Source: Onchidella celtica (Eukaryota > Mollusca > Gastropoda > Systellommatophora > Onchidiidae). Taken from it: a DNA stretch of 64,000 bases. A program made the position numbers and the translations under genes. The notes under the pieces are model-generated. The model saw only the letters and a list, made by a program, of their open reading frames with translations. It was not told the DNA's origin and made no database searches. The DNA is taken from contig OZ007571.1 in NCBI GenBank assembly GCA_963931925.1, positions 13,340,506 to 13,404,505 on the forward strand, read 5' to 3'. This document shows positions 1-11,238 of the stretch, one piece after another; the stretch's first letter is position 1, and each line of letters starts with the position of its first letter.

Positions 1-551
1 CCATGAAGCGTACACACAATAGTTCACATTTCACTCACCACACATCTTACGGTAACACACCTCCATCGGAGTACACACTACTCACTCGCGCTACAAATCC
101 ATGAACTCACTTTCATCTATCGCTCATGGCGCACATTGCTATATCCAATATCAAGGACTTCCACATTCCTCACATATACTTATTTACATCATGGTAATAG
201 ACGAATATAATATAATACATCAATCATAATTATCAATCAACGTTCTACCTACCAGTCATCACTGGAAAAACTCTCTCACTGGTCTCTCGACTGCTCCCCT
301 TATGTCCGCCCGCTGGGCTCTTACTAGCGTCCGTTCAGTAGGACCTTCTAACTTGCAGTGATAGTAATACAGCGCTTTCGCCTCATTCAGACCCCCACCA
401 CTCATAACATGCACGCTTTCCTTACTTGTCTTCGTGCGTTAATTTTACTCTCTTCTTTTCACGTCTTTCCCTACCTGTCTGCCGTGAGCCCTTCTTACTC
501 TACACCCGCTCTGTAGCAATCCCCTTAATTGCACTCACTCCACTCGTGACA
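1..551 (-). mobile_element. 3' LTR (partial) of Gmr1-like retrotransposon
   Basis: This is the end of a long terminal repeat whose other part lies before the window. It matches 7208-7752 almost perfectly: I see one substitution and one 6-bp length difference over about 545 bp. It ends in GTGACA on the plus strand, matching the TGTCAC/GTGACA termini of the other LTR copies here. Because the element runs on the minus strand, this is its 3' LTR. The target-site duplication on this side is outside the window. Confidence 0.93.
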
Positions 552-906
552 TCATCCCCCACCCCAAAAAAATTAATGCAATTAATTTCAAATCGCATCA
601 AGATGACTGTCAACGAGTGAGCGTGAGCAATACCTACACTAAAAAAATGACCTAGCAGTTCCCCTAGTATATAAAATACCGAAATCAGGGGAAAATATGG
701 GGATCAATATACCCTGCAATATGCATATATGTATCACATCATCAATAGCTAACTAAACACAATACCTAATACAGAATCAAAAACCAATCAACCTATCAAC
801 CATTCTTCATATTATATTTATAATGTCAATATTTTAAAGTCGACTCATTCACACAGATCCTGTCAATGTTCCTGTCCTCCGATGTATAAGCTCCTGAACT
901 CTTCCC
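552..906 (-). other. 3' untranslated segment and polypurine tract of the LTR element
   Basis: This stretch lies between the end of the pol frame and the 3' LTR. Directly against the LTR (about 552-571), the minus strand carries a purine-rich run dominated by GGGGTGGGGGATGA. That is the position and composition expected for the polypurine tract that primes plus-strand synthesis. No coding sequence is visible. Confidence 0.6.
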
Positions 907-2850
907 CTAGGCTCGACTAAGGTAGTCGGCGATATGATTGCTGGTTCCTGGAATTGGTTGAATAACGAAGGTATACGGCTGCAAAGCCAATGCCCATCTA
1001 TATAAGCGTGGGCTGGACGAACGATTCTTCGACAAAAACGTTATTGGCTTGTGGTCTGTCTGGATACAAAATTCTCGTCCCATGAGATAACGTCCCAATT
1101 TCTGGACGGACCACACAATGGCAAGACACTCCCGCTCTATCACAGAATATTTTCTTTCTCTCTGCAATAACTTCCTACTGACATAACATACAGGATGGAG
1201 ACATTCGTTCTTCTCCTGTAGAAGACAAGCGCCGACACCAGAGTCCGACGCATCCGTTCTGAGGATAAAATTAGATCGAAAATCGGGTAATATCAGAATG
1301 GGTGACGATGATAATGCTGTCACCAAATTATCAAATGCCGTCTGACATTCAGACGTCCACTGGACCTTATCGGGTTGTCCCTTCTTAGTAAGGTCAGTAA
1401 GAGAAGATGACAAGGAGGAAAAATTTGGAATGAACTTTCTGTAATAATTTAAAATTCCCACTAAGCTTCTGACTTGTTTCTTTGTTTTAGGGATTTGCAA
1501 CCCTACTAACTTGTCAATTTTTGTTTCTTCAGGTCTCTGAACACCTCTACCCACAATATGTCCTAAGAATACTATCTCTGGACATGCCAAATCCATCTTT
1601 GCGGGTTTAGCAGTTAACCCAAAATGACGTAATCGTTGAAAAATTACTGTTAGTGTCTGAATATGATCAGACCATGTCGACGTATGACATGCTATATCGT
1701 CAAAGAATGACACGACATTAGGTATGTCCTTCAACACTAGTCTCATTAATCGTGCAAACGTCGCTGGCGCGTTTACCAACCCAAATGGCATGACCTTAAA
1801 TTGGAATAATCCACTGGGCGTTTGGAACGCCGTGTATTGTTTAGACTCCTCAGTAAGAGGGATTTCCCAATAACCTTTCGTTAAATCTATCTTGGAAAAC
1901 CACGTGGACCCGGCCAATGAAGCTATTAATTCCTCCTGAAACGGAATAGGCTCCCTATCGCCTACCGTAATAGTGTTCAATCTTCGAAAATCAATACAGA
2001 ACCGCACCGATCCATCAAGTTTTTTCACGAGGACGATGGGTGATGAATACGGCGATGTTGATGGTTCTATCACATCTAACTTCAACATTGACTCAACTTC
2101 CTTTATGACTCTATCTCTCGAAGAAAAAGGCAACGGATACGGTCTAAGAGATACTGGCTTATCCGAAGTCAACTTTATTTGGTGCTGGATCACGGTAGTG
2201 CGACCCGGCAAATCCGTAATAACATCCGGGAATGACGCTAACAGGGTCTTAAGTTCCCTACTCCTTGAACTCGTAAGGTCAGGGTTAATTTTTACGTCCC
2301 TGTAACCTTGTGTCGGAGTTAACTCCGGCAATTGAATTTGTAACTCTTCCTGCGCCTCGGTGTCGCTTCCGTCACAGTCCAACTGGTCTACGACCCCCGT
2401 ACAAGCAGTAGAGAAGACAGTCTCCTCTGGTCTTGTCTGTGCACACAGATACTGTGGTCTCTCATAAAATCTCTGTAGCATATTAACATGGAAAACCTTA
2501 CTCGTTCCATCAATGTGGATAGCGTAATCTACCTTTGAAACAACTCGCTCAATAACATAAGGGCCTTTCCATGTCATCAATAACTTATTATGGTCCGTAG
2601 GTAACAACAATAGGACCTTGTCTCCTGGCTTAAAAATTCTCAGTTTGGAACCTCTATCTTTATAGTCTTTTGCTCTTTTCGAAGCGATACCAGAAGCTTC
2701 TTCTGCTATAGTGCGCGCTGAAGATAATCTTTCTTTTAAATCAACAAGGTACTGAAACACCGAAATCTGCTCATCGTCTCCCGATGATGGCGACGTCATC
2801 ATGTCCCGAAGAACATCAGTTGGACCCCTAGGACTACGACCGTACATCAT
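907..2850 (-). pseudogene. Retrotransposon pol, part 2: integrase C-terminus, reverse transcriptase, RNase H
   Basis: A 647-codon open frame continues the polyprotein frame of 2875-5532 after one amber codon. It opens with the integrase C-terminus, including a GPY/F-like module (WKGPYVIERVV, about residue 93). A linker leads into a Ty3/gypsy-type reverse transcriptase: FCIDFRRLN, MPFGLVNAPATF, and the catalytic box SFFDDIA near residue 383, where most relatives have YxDD. RNase H follows (RTDASDSGVG near residue 527, then a TDHKP motif). No integrase follows RNase H, so the domain order is integrase then RT then RNase H. This is opposite to most Ty3/gypsy elements and matches the Gmr1 group (established family knowledge). 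The first ATG at 2850 lies inside the integrase, so it is probably not a real start. Confidence 0.9.
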
Positions 2851-2874
2851 TTCAAACGGCGAGAATCCCGTTGA

Positions 2875-5532
2875 CTACTGCCGTACCTCTCTGTACGCGA
2901 ATAACACTGCGGGGATATATCTATCCCAATCTTTAGGGCGATCAGCAGCTACCTTACGCAGCATCGACTTTAACGTCGAGTTCAATCTCTCGCACATGCC
3001 ATTAGCCTGCGGATGATAAGGAGTGGTAGTGATGGGTTGTATGCTGAATAAGCGGAACAATTCCTTCATCATCTCCGACGTAAATTGCGCGCCCATATCA
3101 GACAGAATTTGCTCTGGTATTCCTACCCTAGAGAAAATTGCAAACAACGCTTCCGCGACTGCCTCAGACGTTATGGTCCGCAGAGGAACCGCCTCCGGCC
3201 ATCTCGTAGCATTACATATGACCGTTAAGAAAAATCGATTCCCCCTATCGGTCGCTGGGTGAATGGGGCCAACAAGGTCTATCGAGACCTTTTTAAACGG
3301 TTCCGAGACCGTGGGGATCTTCTGAAGAGGAGCCTGGGTTGTACGACCCTTATGCGTCGTCTTTTGGCACGCACTGCACGTCTTACAATAGACTTGCACA
3401 TCTCTGTGGATCGATGGCCAGTAAAAATTTTTAAGAACCCTTTCTTTGGTTCTAGCTATCCCCATATGACCCGCTAATGGGACATCGTGTGCCAAATGCA
3501 ATACTGTTGCGATCAGCAACGCTGGCACAACGACCTGCTTTAAAATGGAGGCCACCGTTACATACTTACGGAAAATAATGCCCGCCTGAACAACAAAGGA
3601 AGACGAGCCGTTCTTATATTTCCTCGTTTTCTCGGTTCGCGCTTCCCTAAAACATGGGTTTAATGATGGGTCCTCCCTTTGTAATCTCGCCAAGCGCTCT
3701 GGCGTGATATCTAGGTTGACCGCTGGCGTCGCCGAAGGTCTAATCTTATCTTTATCAGCTACCTGTCGACGTGTTTCGACCGCGGCGCAAAAGTCAATAC
3801 CTTTTGATTGCGACCATGCTTGCACGTTCTCATCGGAAGGGGAAACTACCCGTGATACATTCCCAATGATGAGCTGGGCGCCTGGAAAACAACCAACGAC
3901 TGCTTCGACTTCCCCGCTAAGGAAAGGTGTATCTATCACTATTCTTGCCATGGGTAATTTCTCAATGGCCCCCGAAAATTGAATGCATGGGACAGTCTCA
4001 CCCGTAAGCTGCGAATCCCGAATGCAGTCCCTATGCACTCCCACAACGGTAGATCCTGTATCTCGGAAAACCGAGACCGGTTCGTCCCCAACAAACCCCG
4101 GATAAACCCTAAGACCACCTCCTGTATGACATGAATTTATAACGGGGATCTTTCTCCCACAAGGTAAAACACCGGAAGATAATAACTTCTCACAACTGGG
4201 ACACTTAGAATACTGTCCGCCTCCGTTGTCCGATGTAACACACGCAGCCGCATGATGAAATTTATTTGGGGAACATGGACTGGAGCTACTGTCCACGTTC
4301 GCCGCTATCCTACCTGCAGGGCAATTCACGCTGATGTGATCTGCTCTTCCGCAGTTCCAACACTTCGCGGCCCTACACTCGCGTGAAAAGTGACCCACGC
4401 GTCCGCAAGTCCAACACTCCGCTCCCTGTGCTGCACTAGGCCTGGGTCCCCGTGACCCATCGCGACCGGAACTAAAGTCCCTATGCCGTCGGTCATCGGC
4501 AAAGGTCACAAATCGCCCCCGGCCATTACCGCGACCTAGCCCTCCTGCTCGGTCAAACTTACCGGATCCATATGCAGGTGATTGGTGATAGCCCCTACGC
4601 TGCCCCTGGGCTTGCCCACTATAGGCACCACGCTGACGCGACCTGTCTTTATGTCCTGTCGGCGACCCCTCGACAACGGCGACGTACTCAGCATCTTGGA
4701 CGTACGCCGTCGCCACTGGTTTGGACGGATGTGCCGTACGGTATGCTTCCGCCAAGTTAGACGCCTCCTGCACCGTCGCGGGTTCGTTTTCTTTCAGGAA
4801 AGCCACCAGATCTTTATGGCACGACGCGTACAGCTGGTCACGGATCATTAGGTCTTTTAATTTAGTAAAATCCGCGCCAACATGCGCCAAGTCTACCCAG
4901 TTCGCGAAATATTCCGTCAATCTCGCGGCGAAGGCAGCAAAGTCCTCCCTGGTATCCGCACGTGCTCGCCTAAACTGCTCCCGGAAATATTCCTCGGTAC
5001 GCGCAAATCGGCGAAGCAGCAAAGCCTTCAGCTTATCGTAATCTTGCACGTCTTCGCGCTGTAGCTCTTTAAAGTAGGTTAACGCTCGCCCCTGCAATAG
5101 AGACGCCAGGTACGTGGACCATAATTCCTTATTTTCCCCCCATTGCAATTGTGCGTTCAGTTCGAACCTGTAAAGGAAGGCGTCTATGTCGTCCTTCCGG
5201 TCGTCGAACGTAGGGAGCTTAATCCTAACGCCACCTTTATTGTGTACCTGCCGCTCAACTGTTTCCGTTGGCGTATTCTTTTTGATTTCCAACTCCGCTA
5301 TTCTTATTCGCGCCTCTCTCTCCTGCTGCTTATCTTCTAACTCCTTTAACTTAAACTCCCTTTCCTGCTCCTCTTTTTCTTGTTGACGCTCTTGAGCCTC
5401 TTTTTCTCTCTCTCTATCTTTAGCACGCTCATCACGCAAATCCGCCTGCTGTTCTTTAATCCAGCCGCGTAGCTCCTCTCCCTCCAGGCCAAGTTCCTTA
5501 CCCAACTTCATTAGTTGTTGGAGTTCCGCCAT
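2875..5532 (-). pseudogene. Retrotransposon Gag-protease-integrase polyprotein, part 1
   Basis: An 885-codon frame begins at an ATG just downstream of the 5' leader. Residues 1-100 are highly charged and coiled-coil-like (K/E/R/Q-rich). A Gag capsid-like region follows. Two CCHC zinc knuckles sit near residues 371-403 (CWTCGRVGHFSREC and CWNCGRADHISVNC). An aspartic protease motif, FRDTGSTVVG, is near residue 488. The integrase has an HHCC zinc-binding segment (H-x3-H ... C-x2-C) near 675-722 and DDE acidic residues in VSIDLVGP (about 750), ILSDMGAQF (about 810) and the ERLN region (about 845). The frame stops with TAG at 2875-2877, inside the integrase, and stays open afterwards in the same frame. 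I read the stop as an inactivating mutation, not programmed recoding, because it lies within an enzyme domain. Confidence 0.9.
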
Positions 5533-6505
5533 TTCACCGATTTATGGTTACGGTATATACTATGAAAACGGCTACCCCGTCGGTATGATCACTAACGACA
5601 CGACCAGAGACCTGAGATCACACCAGATATAACAATACCCAATTGTCTCAAATACAATTCAGAAATTTACCTACTTCCTAACTAATTCTATATTTATAAA
5701 ATGCATTGCCCTATTAATAATAAAAAAGAGTAGAAAAGACAAGAATAAGGAAATTCAGTAGAAGGACCACAAGTACGTCAAGGACAACGAACCAGACTAG
5801 GACAAAGACCTAAAAAAGAAAATATAATGGAAAAAAATGCAACCTAACTACGCCGATTACACAACACGGTACGAACAAGAACAGAGTCTGAAAAAAAAGA
5901 ACGTATCTACAGATAGGTAGAAAGAGGGACAAGAGAATACGTCTTCCTGCAGAACAGAGAAGATATCGACGCCACAACTAAACACTAACAAAGCCCTACA
6001 GAACTGTTCACTGTGATGAACGAAGTTCCAAATTTAGCCCACCTCCCGAAGAGGATAAACTACGCTCACCACAGCAAACCTGCGCCACCGCCCGTATAAT
6101 CTATAACGACAAAAACAGCAAAAACAGGGAAACAGACAGATGAAAAGACAGCCCTCAATCCAGGGTACAAAATTTTCACTTAACTTTCAGCCTTATGAGT
6201 TTAAGTCCTCCCCTTAATCGGAGCTCTGGCTGCTTGTCTCCTCAGGCTGCACGCACACACACTGTCTCTCTGAAAGTTTAAGTACACATTAGTACATATT
6301 TATGGCAATACATGCATCAATACATATTCATCAATATACATAAATCATATCATCATGAAATTTCCATTCATCCCACGAACAAAGACAACACAAATTCCTA
6401 CCACAAGATAATTATTACGTGGACAAAACTAAAGTAACAAATGCCCACTGAAAAATACCTACTAACTAACTACAACTAAATATTACGAAAATGGACGAGT
6501 CACAA
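5533..6505 (-). other. 5' untranslated leader of the LTR element
   Basis: About 970 bp lie between the primer-binding site and the Gag start codon. The stretch is A-rich with many short purine runs on the plus strand and no open frame worth reporting. Packaging or ribosome-entry signals would be expected here in an active element, but I cannot recognise any. Confidence 0.6.
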
Positions 6506-6519
6506 CGGACGAGCCCCCA
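6506..6519 (-). other. Primer-binding site, tRNA-Pro type
   Basis: Read on the minus strand, one base after the 5' LTR, the sequence is TGGGGGCTCGTCCG. Its first 14 bases equal the well-known proline-tRNA primer-binding site of gammaretroviruses. It starts with TGG, the complement of the tRNA CCA end. The match ends after 14 bases. Confidence 0.8.
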
Positions 6520-6520
6520 A

Positions 6521-7752
6521 TGTCACAAATCCCAGACTGGGAGATGTAATAGTTTATGACATGACAACAATCACGAACAAACAAGTTTAACACTTAACAG
6601 AACAATCCATCAGACTCACACATTTATTAAACATAATTATACAGATAATAGCGCAATTACATACATTATATTATTGGGATTAACTGCCGTACAGCGGCCT
6701 TATTCTCACACACACTCTCCCTCGGATCCACAACCCGGTAGTTACTCCTAAAGGCACTTCGGCCTCAGCCTCTCCCCTCAGGGTCTTAATAGCACATTAA
6801 TAATTCACTGGCACCGCAGTCTCTCAATATCACCTTCCTATTGTCATACACCTTAGCATTCCACTAGCACCTCCGCAGGGCAATAACACATTATCATTTC
6901 AATAGCCCATCAACATGGCAATAGTACATTATCAGTTCACTATCCCATCAACATGGCAATAGTACATTATCACATTCACGCTCATATCTACGTCCCTGTC
7001 CGTGGCCTGACTGCCACGACTTTATGTGCCTCTACTGTCCTGCACCGACAGCCTCACTTCTGGCCTATGTGTGGCCTCCGGCCCTATGCTGGCCTATCCC
7101 CTGTGCTCATCGAGGTGGCTCTGCGGCCCGTCCCCGACACCTACAAGAATAACATTACATTGGTATAATACCCTACCATTTCTATTCACTCCACCTCTCC
7201 TTACAACCCATGAAGCGTACACACAATAGTTCACATTTCACTCACCACACATCTTACGGTAACACACCTCCATCGGAGTACACACTACTCACTCGCGCTA
7301 CAAATCCATGAACTCACTTTCATCTATCGCTCATGGCGCACATTGCTATATCCAATATCAAGGACTTCCACATTCCTCACATATACTTATTTACATCATG
7401 GTAATAGACGAATATATACATCAATCATAATTATCAATCAACGTTCTACCTACCAGTCATCACTGGAAAAACTCTCTCACTGGTCTCTCGACTGCTCCCC
7501 TTATGTCCGCCCGCTGGGCTCTTACTAGCGTCCGTTCAGTAGGACCTTCTAACTTGCAGTGATAGTAATACAGCGCTTTCGCCTCATTCAGACCCCCACC
7601 ACTCATAACATGCACGCTTTCCTTACTTGTCTTCGTGCGTTAATTTTACTCTCTTCCTTTCACGTCTTTCCCTACCTGTCTGCCGTGAGCCCTTCTTACT
7701 CTACACCCGCTCTGTAGCAATCCCCTTAATTGCACTCACTCCACTCGTGACA
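6521..7752 (-). mobile_element. 5' LTR (complete) of Gmr1-like retrotransposon
   Basis: A 1232-bp LTR is bounded by TGTCAC and GTGACA. Its right part duplicates positions 1-551. Near the inner end it carries the short palindrome CCCAGTCTGGG, shared with the solo LTRs at 33941 and 36920. An AATAAA signal is visible on the minus strand near 6625. The flanking 5 bp at 7753 (GCTAC) should be the target duplication, but its partner is outside the window. Near identity to the other LTR implies a recent insertion. Confidence 0.93.
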
Positions 7753-8698
7753 GCTACCTCATAACAAATAATATGAGAGGATGAACTTGTTTAAAATTAA
7801 TAGAGTTAGACGTGTGACTCGGTGGTGCTGTACTAAGAATTGTGGTCGCGTATTACTTTACAAAGATCACAAAATTTATATATCATTCTCACCCACTAGA
7901 TGAATATCTTAGCTACCATCAGCGACATTTATTAAGATGTCTCCTTTGTATGATATCTCCCACTATGCAATTGTCTGATGCTGAACTGTTGCTCACTGCC
8001 ATATCCAGTGGTATAATACTAGAGACACTGGAAAGTTCTTCAACTCACATCGTACTTCGCTAATTAAAATTGTGAACAATCATGAGTGAGCATTAGCCGA
8101 CTGTTGCCAATAATTAAAGGTCTTATTTTCTTCTTAGATTTCATGCAAGAGGCTGAAACTATAGTTCTTTACAAAGTGCAAGATAGACCCTACTTACACA
8201 AAAAGATTCAACTGATGATGAAATTATGATCCATTCTTCAACAAACACGGGCGCTCGTTTAACTCCTTTAACCACCTACGATCTTTGCACAGTCACCGAC
8301 ACCTTAGCCACTATGGAGACTATGGACTAGAGCATATGTAATCATAATGTGGCAGAAAAATTACACATCGGAGTGATGCGACTTCATTGTACTATCTTGC
8401 ACTTGCATTAGCAAAACTATTCATTTTAAGCTGTAATGATTTAAACTGAACATGTTCCATTGCTGGTATTTCAAGAATCAACGAACTTAATTTTTATTTT
8501 TTAAAGCTAGATAGAAGGGCACAGTACTTCTTTTTTTGTGTGTGTGTGCATAATATACAGTTTTCCATAACAGTTTATACAAATAATATCTTCAGTCAGT
8601 TTCAATGGGTTTGTTTATGATTGCAGACCATAGTCTATGGGATCTTAGTGCAGATGGTTCCCTCAAGGGATCCGTGGAACAATCACGACTCATTTTAC
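7753..8698. other. Intronic stretch, no gene seen
   Basis: AT-rich sequence between the retrotransposon and the last visible PTP exon. I looked on the minus strand for the next PTP exon (the usual region after the LTNLVEEGK motif) and did not find one. The next exon is probably beyond the LTR element, outside the window. Confidence 0.5.
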
Positions 8699-8796
8699 CT
8701 TTCCCTCTTCCACCAGGTTAGTCAACATGACGACCCTCTCAACATTTTGTTCCCACAGCATACACACAAAATCTTTCAGGATTGCCTGAGTAGGAC
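8699..8796 (-). CDS. Exon 21: PTP domain
   Basis: 98 nt, phase 1 in and 0 out, residues 985-1017. It reads QAILKDFVCMLWEQNVERVV followed by LTNLVEEGK, the characteristic PTP strand before the MKC...YWP region. The acceptor is CTGTAG and the donor GTAAAATG. Where most PTPs have DFWRM, this exon has DFVCM, so a normally conserved Trp is missing. Confidence 0.85.
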
Positions 8797-11206
8797 CTAC
8801 AGTTTGCAGATTAGTAATAAAACAAAATGAAATTGAGGAAAGGAGATCAGGAAGTGTAAAGAGGCAATTATATTCAACTAGCTGAGGTCCCCGGCCCTGC
8901 CCGGGATAAATCGGTTTGAATATTAGTTTCAGTTCTGGGTGGGTTATTATGTAGATCTACCTGCTTCATCTTGCCTTTTCCTATTTGTTTATTTAATTTT
9001 TGTTTGTTTGTTTTTAATTAAGTCTTACTGCTCTGCCTTTGTGAGTTGACACCCTGCGCGTCCCGTACAATAGCATGATATGCGCACGGGTTAGTGTGTT
9101 TGATAGTGAACACATCGCAGGAAGTGATAACGAAACCTTATAATGGCGAACCATGACTCGAAATAGATCTAAAGGATGCCGAAACAATGAAAAATGAAAC
9201 ATAGAAGTCTGAACATTTCATAATTTCTAATATGACCCATGTTAATTTCGCATTGATAATATGCTGTTGTGCAAAGTTTGAAGCCTGAGTGTGATGCGGT
9301 TCCTGAGCCTTAGGTCACCAAAGTTTCGAGTTACCAAAATATTTTACTACACTCGGCCCTGTCTGAGTTCTAAAAATAACGAATCGGAAAACCTCGAACG
9401 CCCCATTTTGTTTTCTATTTTTCTAAATTTTTAAGGTTGTTGCATCCTTAAAATGAATTGATACAAACTTTGCTCAGTCTTTGAACTACTTTCGGTAATT
9501 TTTTCATGGCTCTACGTTCAGTAGTTTTTTCAGCTATAGAGTACAGCCGTCCAATTTTACCCAATTATATATATAGACTAGCTGAGTTGCCCGGCCCTGC
9601 ATGGATAAATCGATTTATTAGTTTCAGTTCTGGGTAATTATTGTGGACCTGCTTCATTTTGCCTGTTCCTTTAGCTTTATTTTATTTTTGTTTGTTTGTT
9701 TTTAGATAAGTTTTACTGCTCTCCCTTTGCGCGTTGACATCCTGCGCATCCCGTCAGCATCCGTCAAATGGCAATGATTTGCGCACGGGTTTGTTTGTTA
9801 GTGAACACATCGCAGGAAGTGATAACGTCATGATTGTGTAGGCGGAAGTGGCCTATTATTAGAAACATACACAATATCTTATTGATCGTAAATTTCGGAT
9901 CAAACGCTCTCGTGAATTTAGTCTATAATTATAACCGCATTTACCGATTAACTCAGAAATAACAAACGGTTTTGTTTGTGTATAGCGATAGGAACAATGT
10001 TCGCTATCCCATAATTCTTTGTACCAAATTTCAGGTCGGTGCGTTGTGTAGTTTCCGAGTCCATAGGACTATTAGGGGTTTTGTTGTAGCTTTATTATAT
10101 AGATAAAGAAAATAGATAAACAAATAAATAAATGAAAGAAACCAAGACTGACGATGTTCAAGTTGGAGAAGGAAGTTTACGAATAAAATTGTATTAAGCA
10201 AAATTAAGAATGCACCAGTGAGGCAATAAAATATTGATTTTAATACATTTTAAAACATTTTGTTACAAAGAGCCTTGAGTCTCACGAATTAATTTCTTTC
10301 AGCGCCTACAAGATTCCTAGGCTCTTCTTGAATGTAGCATGGTAGTAGAGAAAGTAAGTAAACTTCTATAATATTAATATGCGAATTGTAAACAGAAGAA
10401 AATGGTAGCGTCAACTGTTAAGATGTATCAGATGGGACGACTACTGGTGTTAAATCCAGTGGGGTTTTGACTTCGATCGTTTCAAATATCGTGTGCGCTG
10501 GAAGCTGCCACCTGTTATATGTGAAATTTTAAGTGCAAAACCAAATATTTTAAGACATCTTCTTCATTATGCTCCGATAAAGAATAAAGGGTTCGAAGTT
10601 TATCTCATTTCACAATTTCTTGAGATTTGTACAGTTAACACGATGAGGAGATTGAACCCTCAGCCTATATCAGATAGCTGGCGTTAGGAAATGATTACCT
10701 AGACCACGCTAAAAAACAACAACTCTGTGAGACAATGTCTTGTCACTGATGTCTAGTGATAGTGCCTTGATTAACCTGACTTACCCTGTGAGGCAATGAA
10801 CATCTCCTCTCCATTATAACCCTGGTGTAAAGAAAAGAAAAGGAAACATGAGATACGCCATCACAAATCTTTTTTTCTTCCCTCTCACTATGAATTTATG
10901 TCTTCAATAATGGTATCACATTTTACATAGGCGGGTGTAACATTTGGTTGTTATCCTAATATCAAAACTTGCATTCGGTTTCAATATTTGTCTAACATCT
11001 TTAATCACCTAGTGCAGTCTGCCCTTAAGACAGATAATTCAAGAGAATTTTAAAAAAAAATGAACTTGCACAGTAAAAATGATTTCATAACTCATTCATG
11101 TCAAAAAATCTCGCGAAACTAGGAAAAAAACAAAAATAAACTTCATCCGAGAAAGAGAGGCGGACAGAAAGAGGGAGAGGGAGGGAGAAAGGGGGGAGGA
11201 AGAGAT

Positions 11207-11238
<32 letters not shown>

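Noticed and set aside
2875..2877. Programmed stop-codon readthrough in the retrotransposon
   Set aside because: Known readthrough sites lie between gag and pol; this one is inside the integrase, so mutation is simpler.
1973..5386. Plus-strand open frames across the retrotransposon
   Set aside because: Shadows of the minus-strand gag-pol frame.
8131..8450. Searched for the next PTP exon
   Set aside because: No MKC...YWP-like or later PTP motif in any minus-strand frame with usable splice sites.
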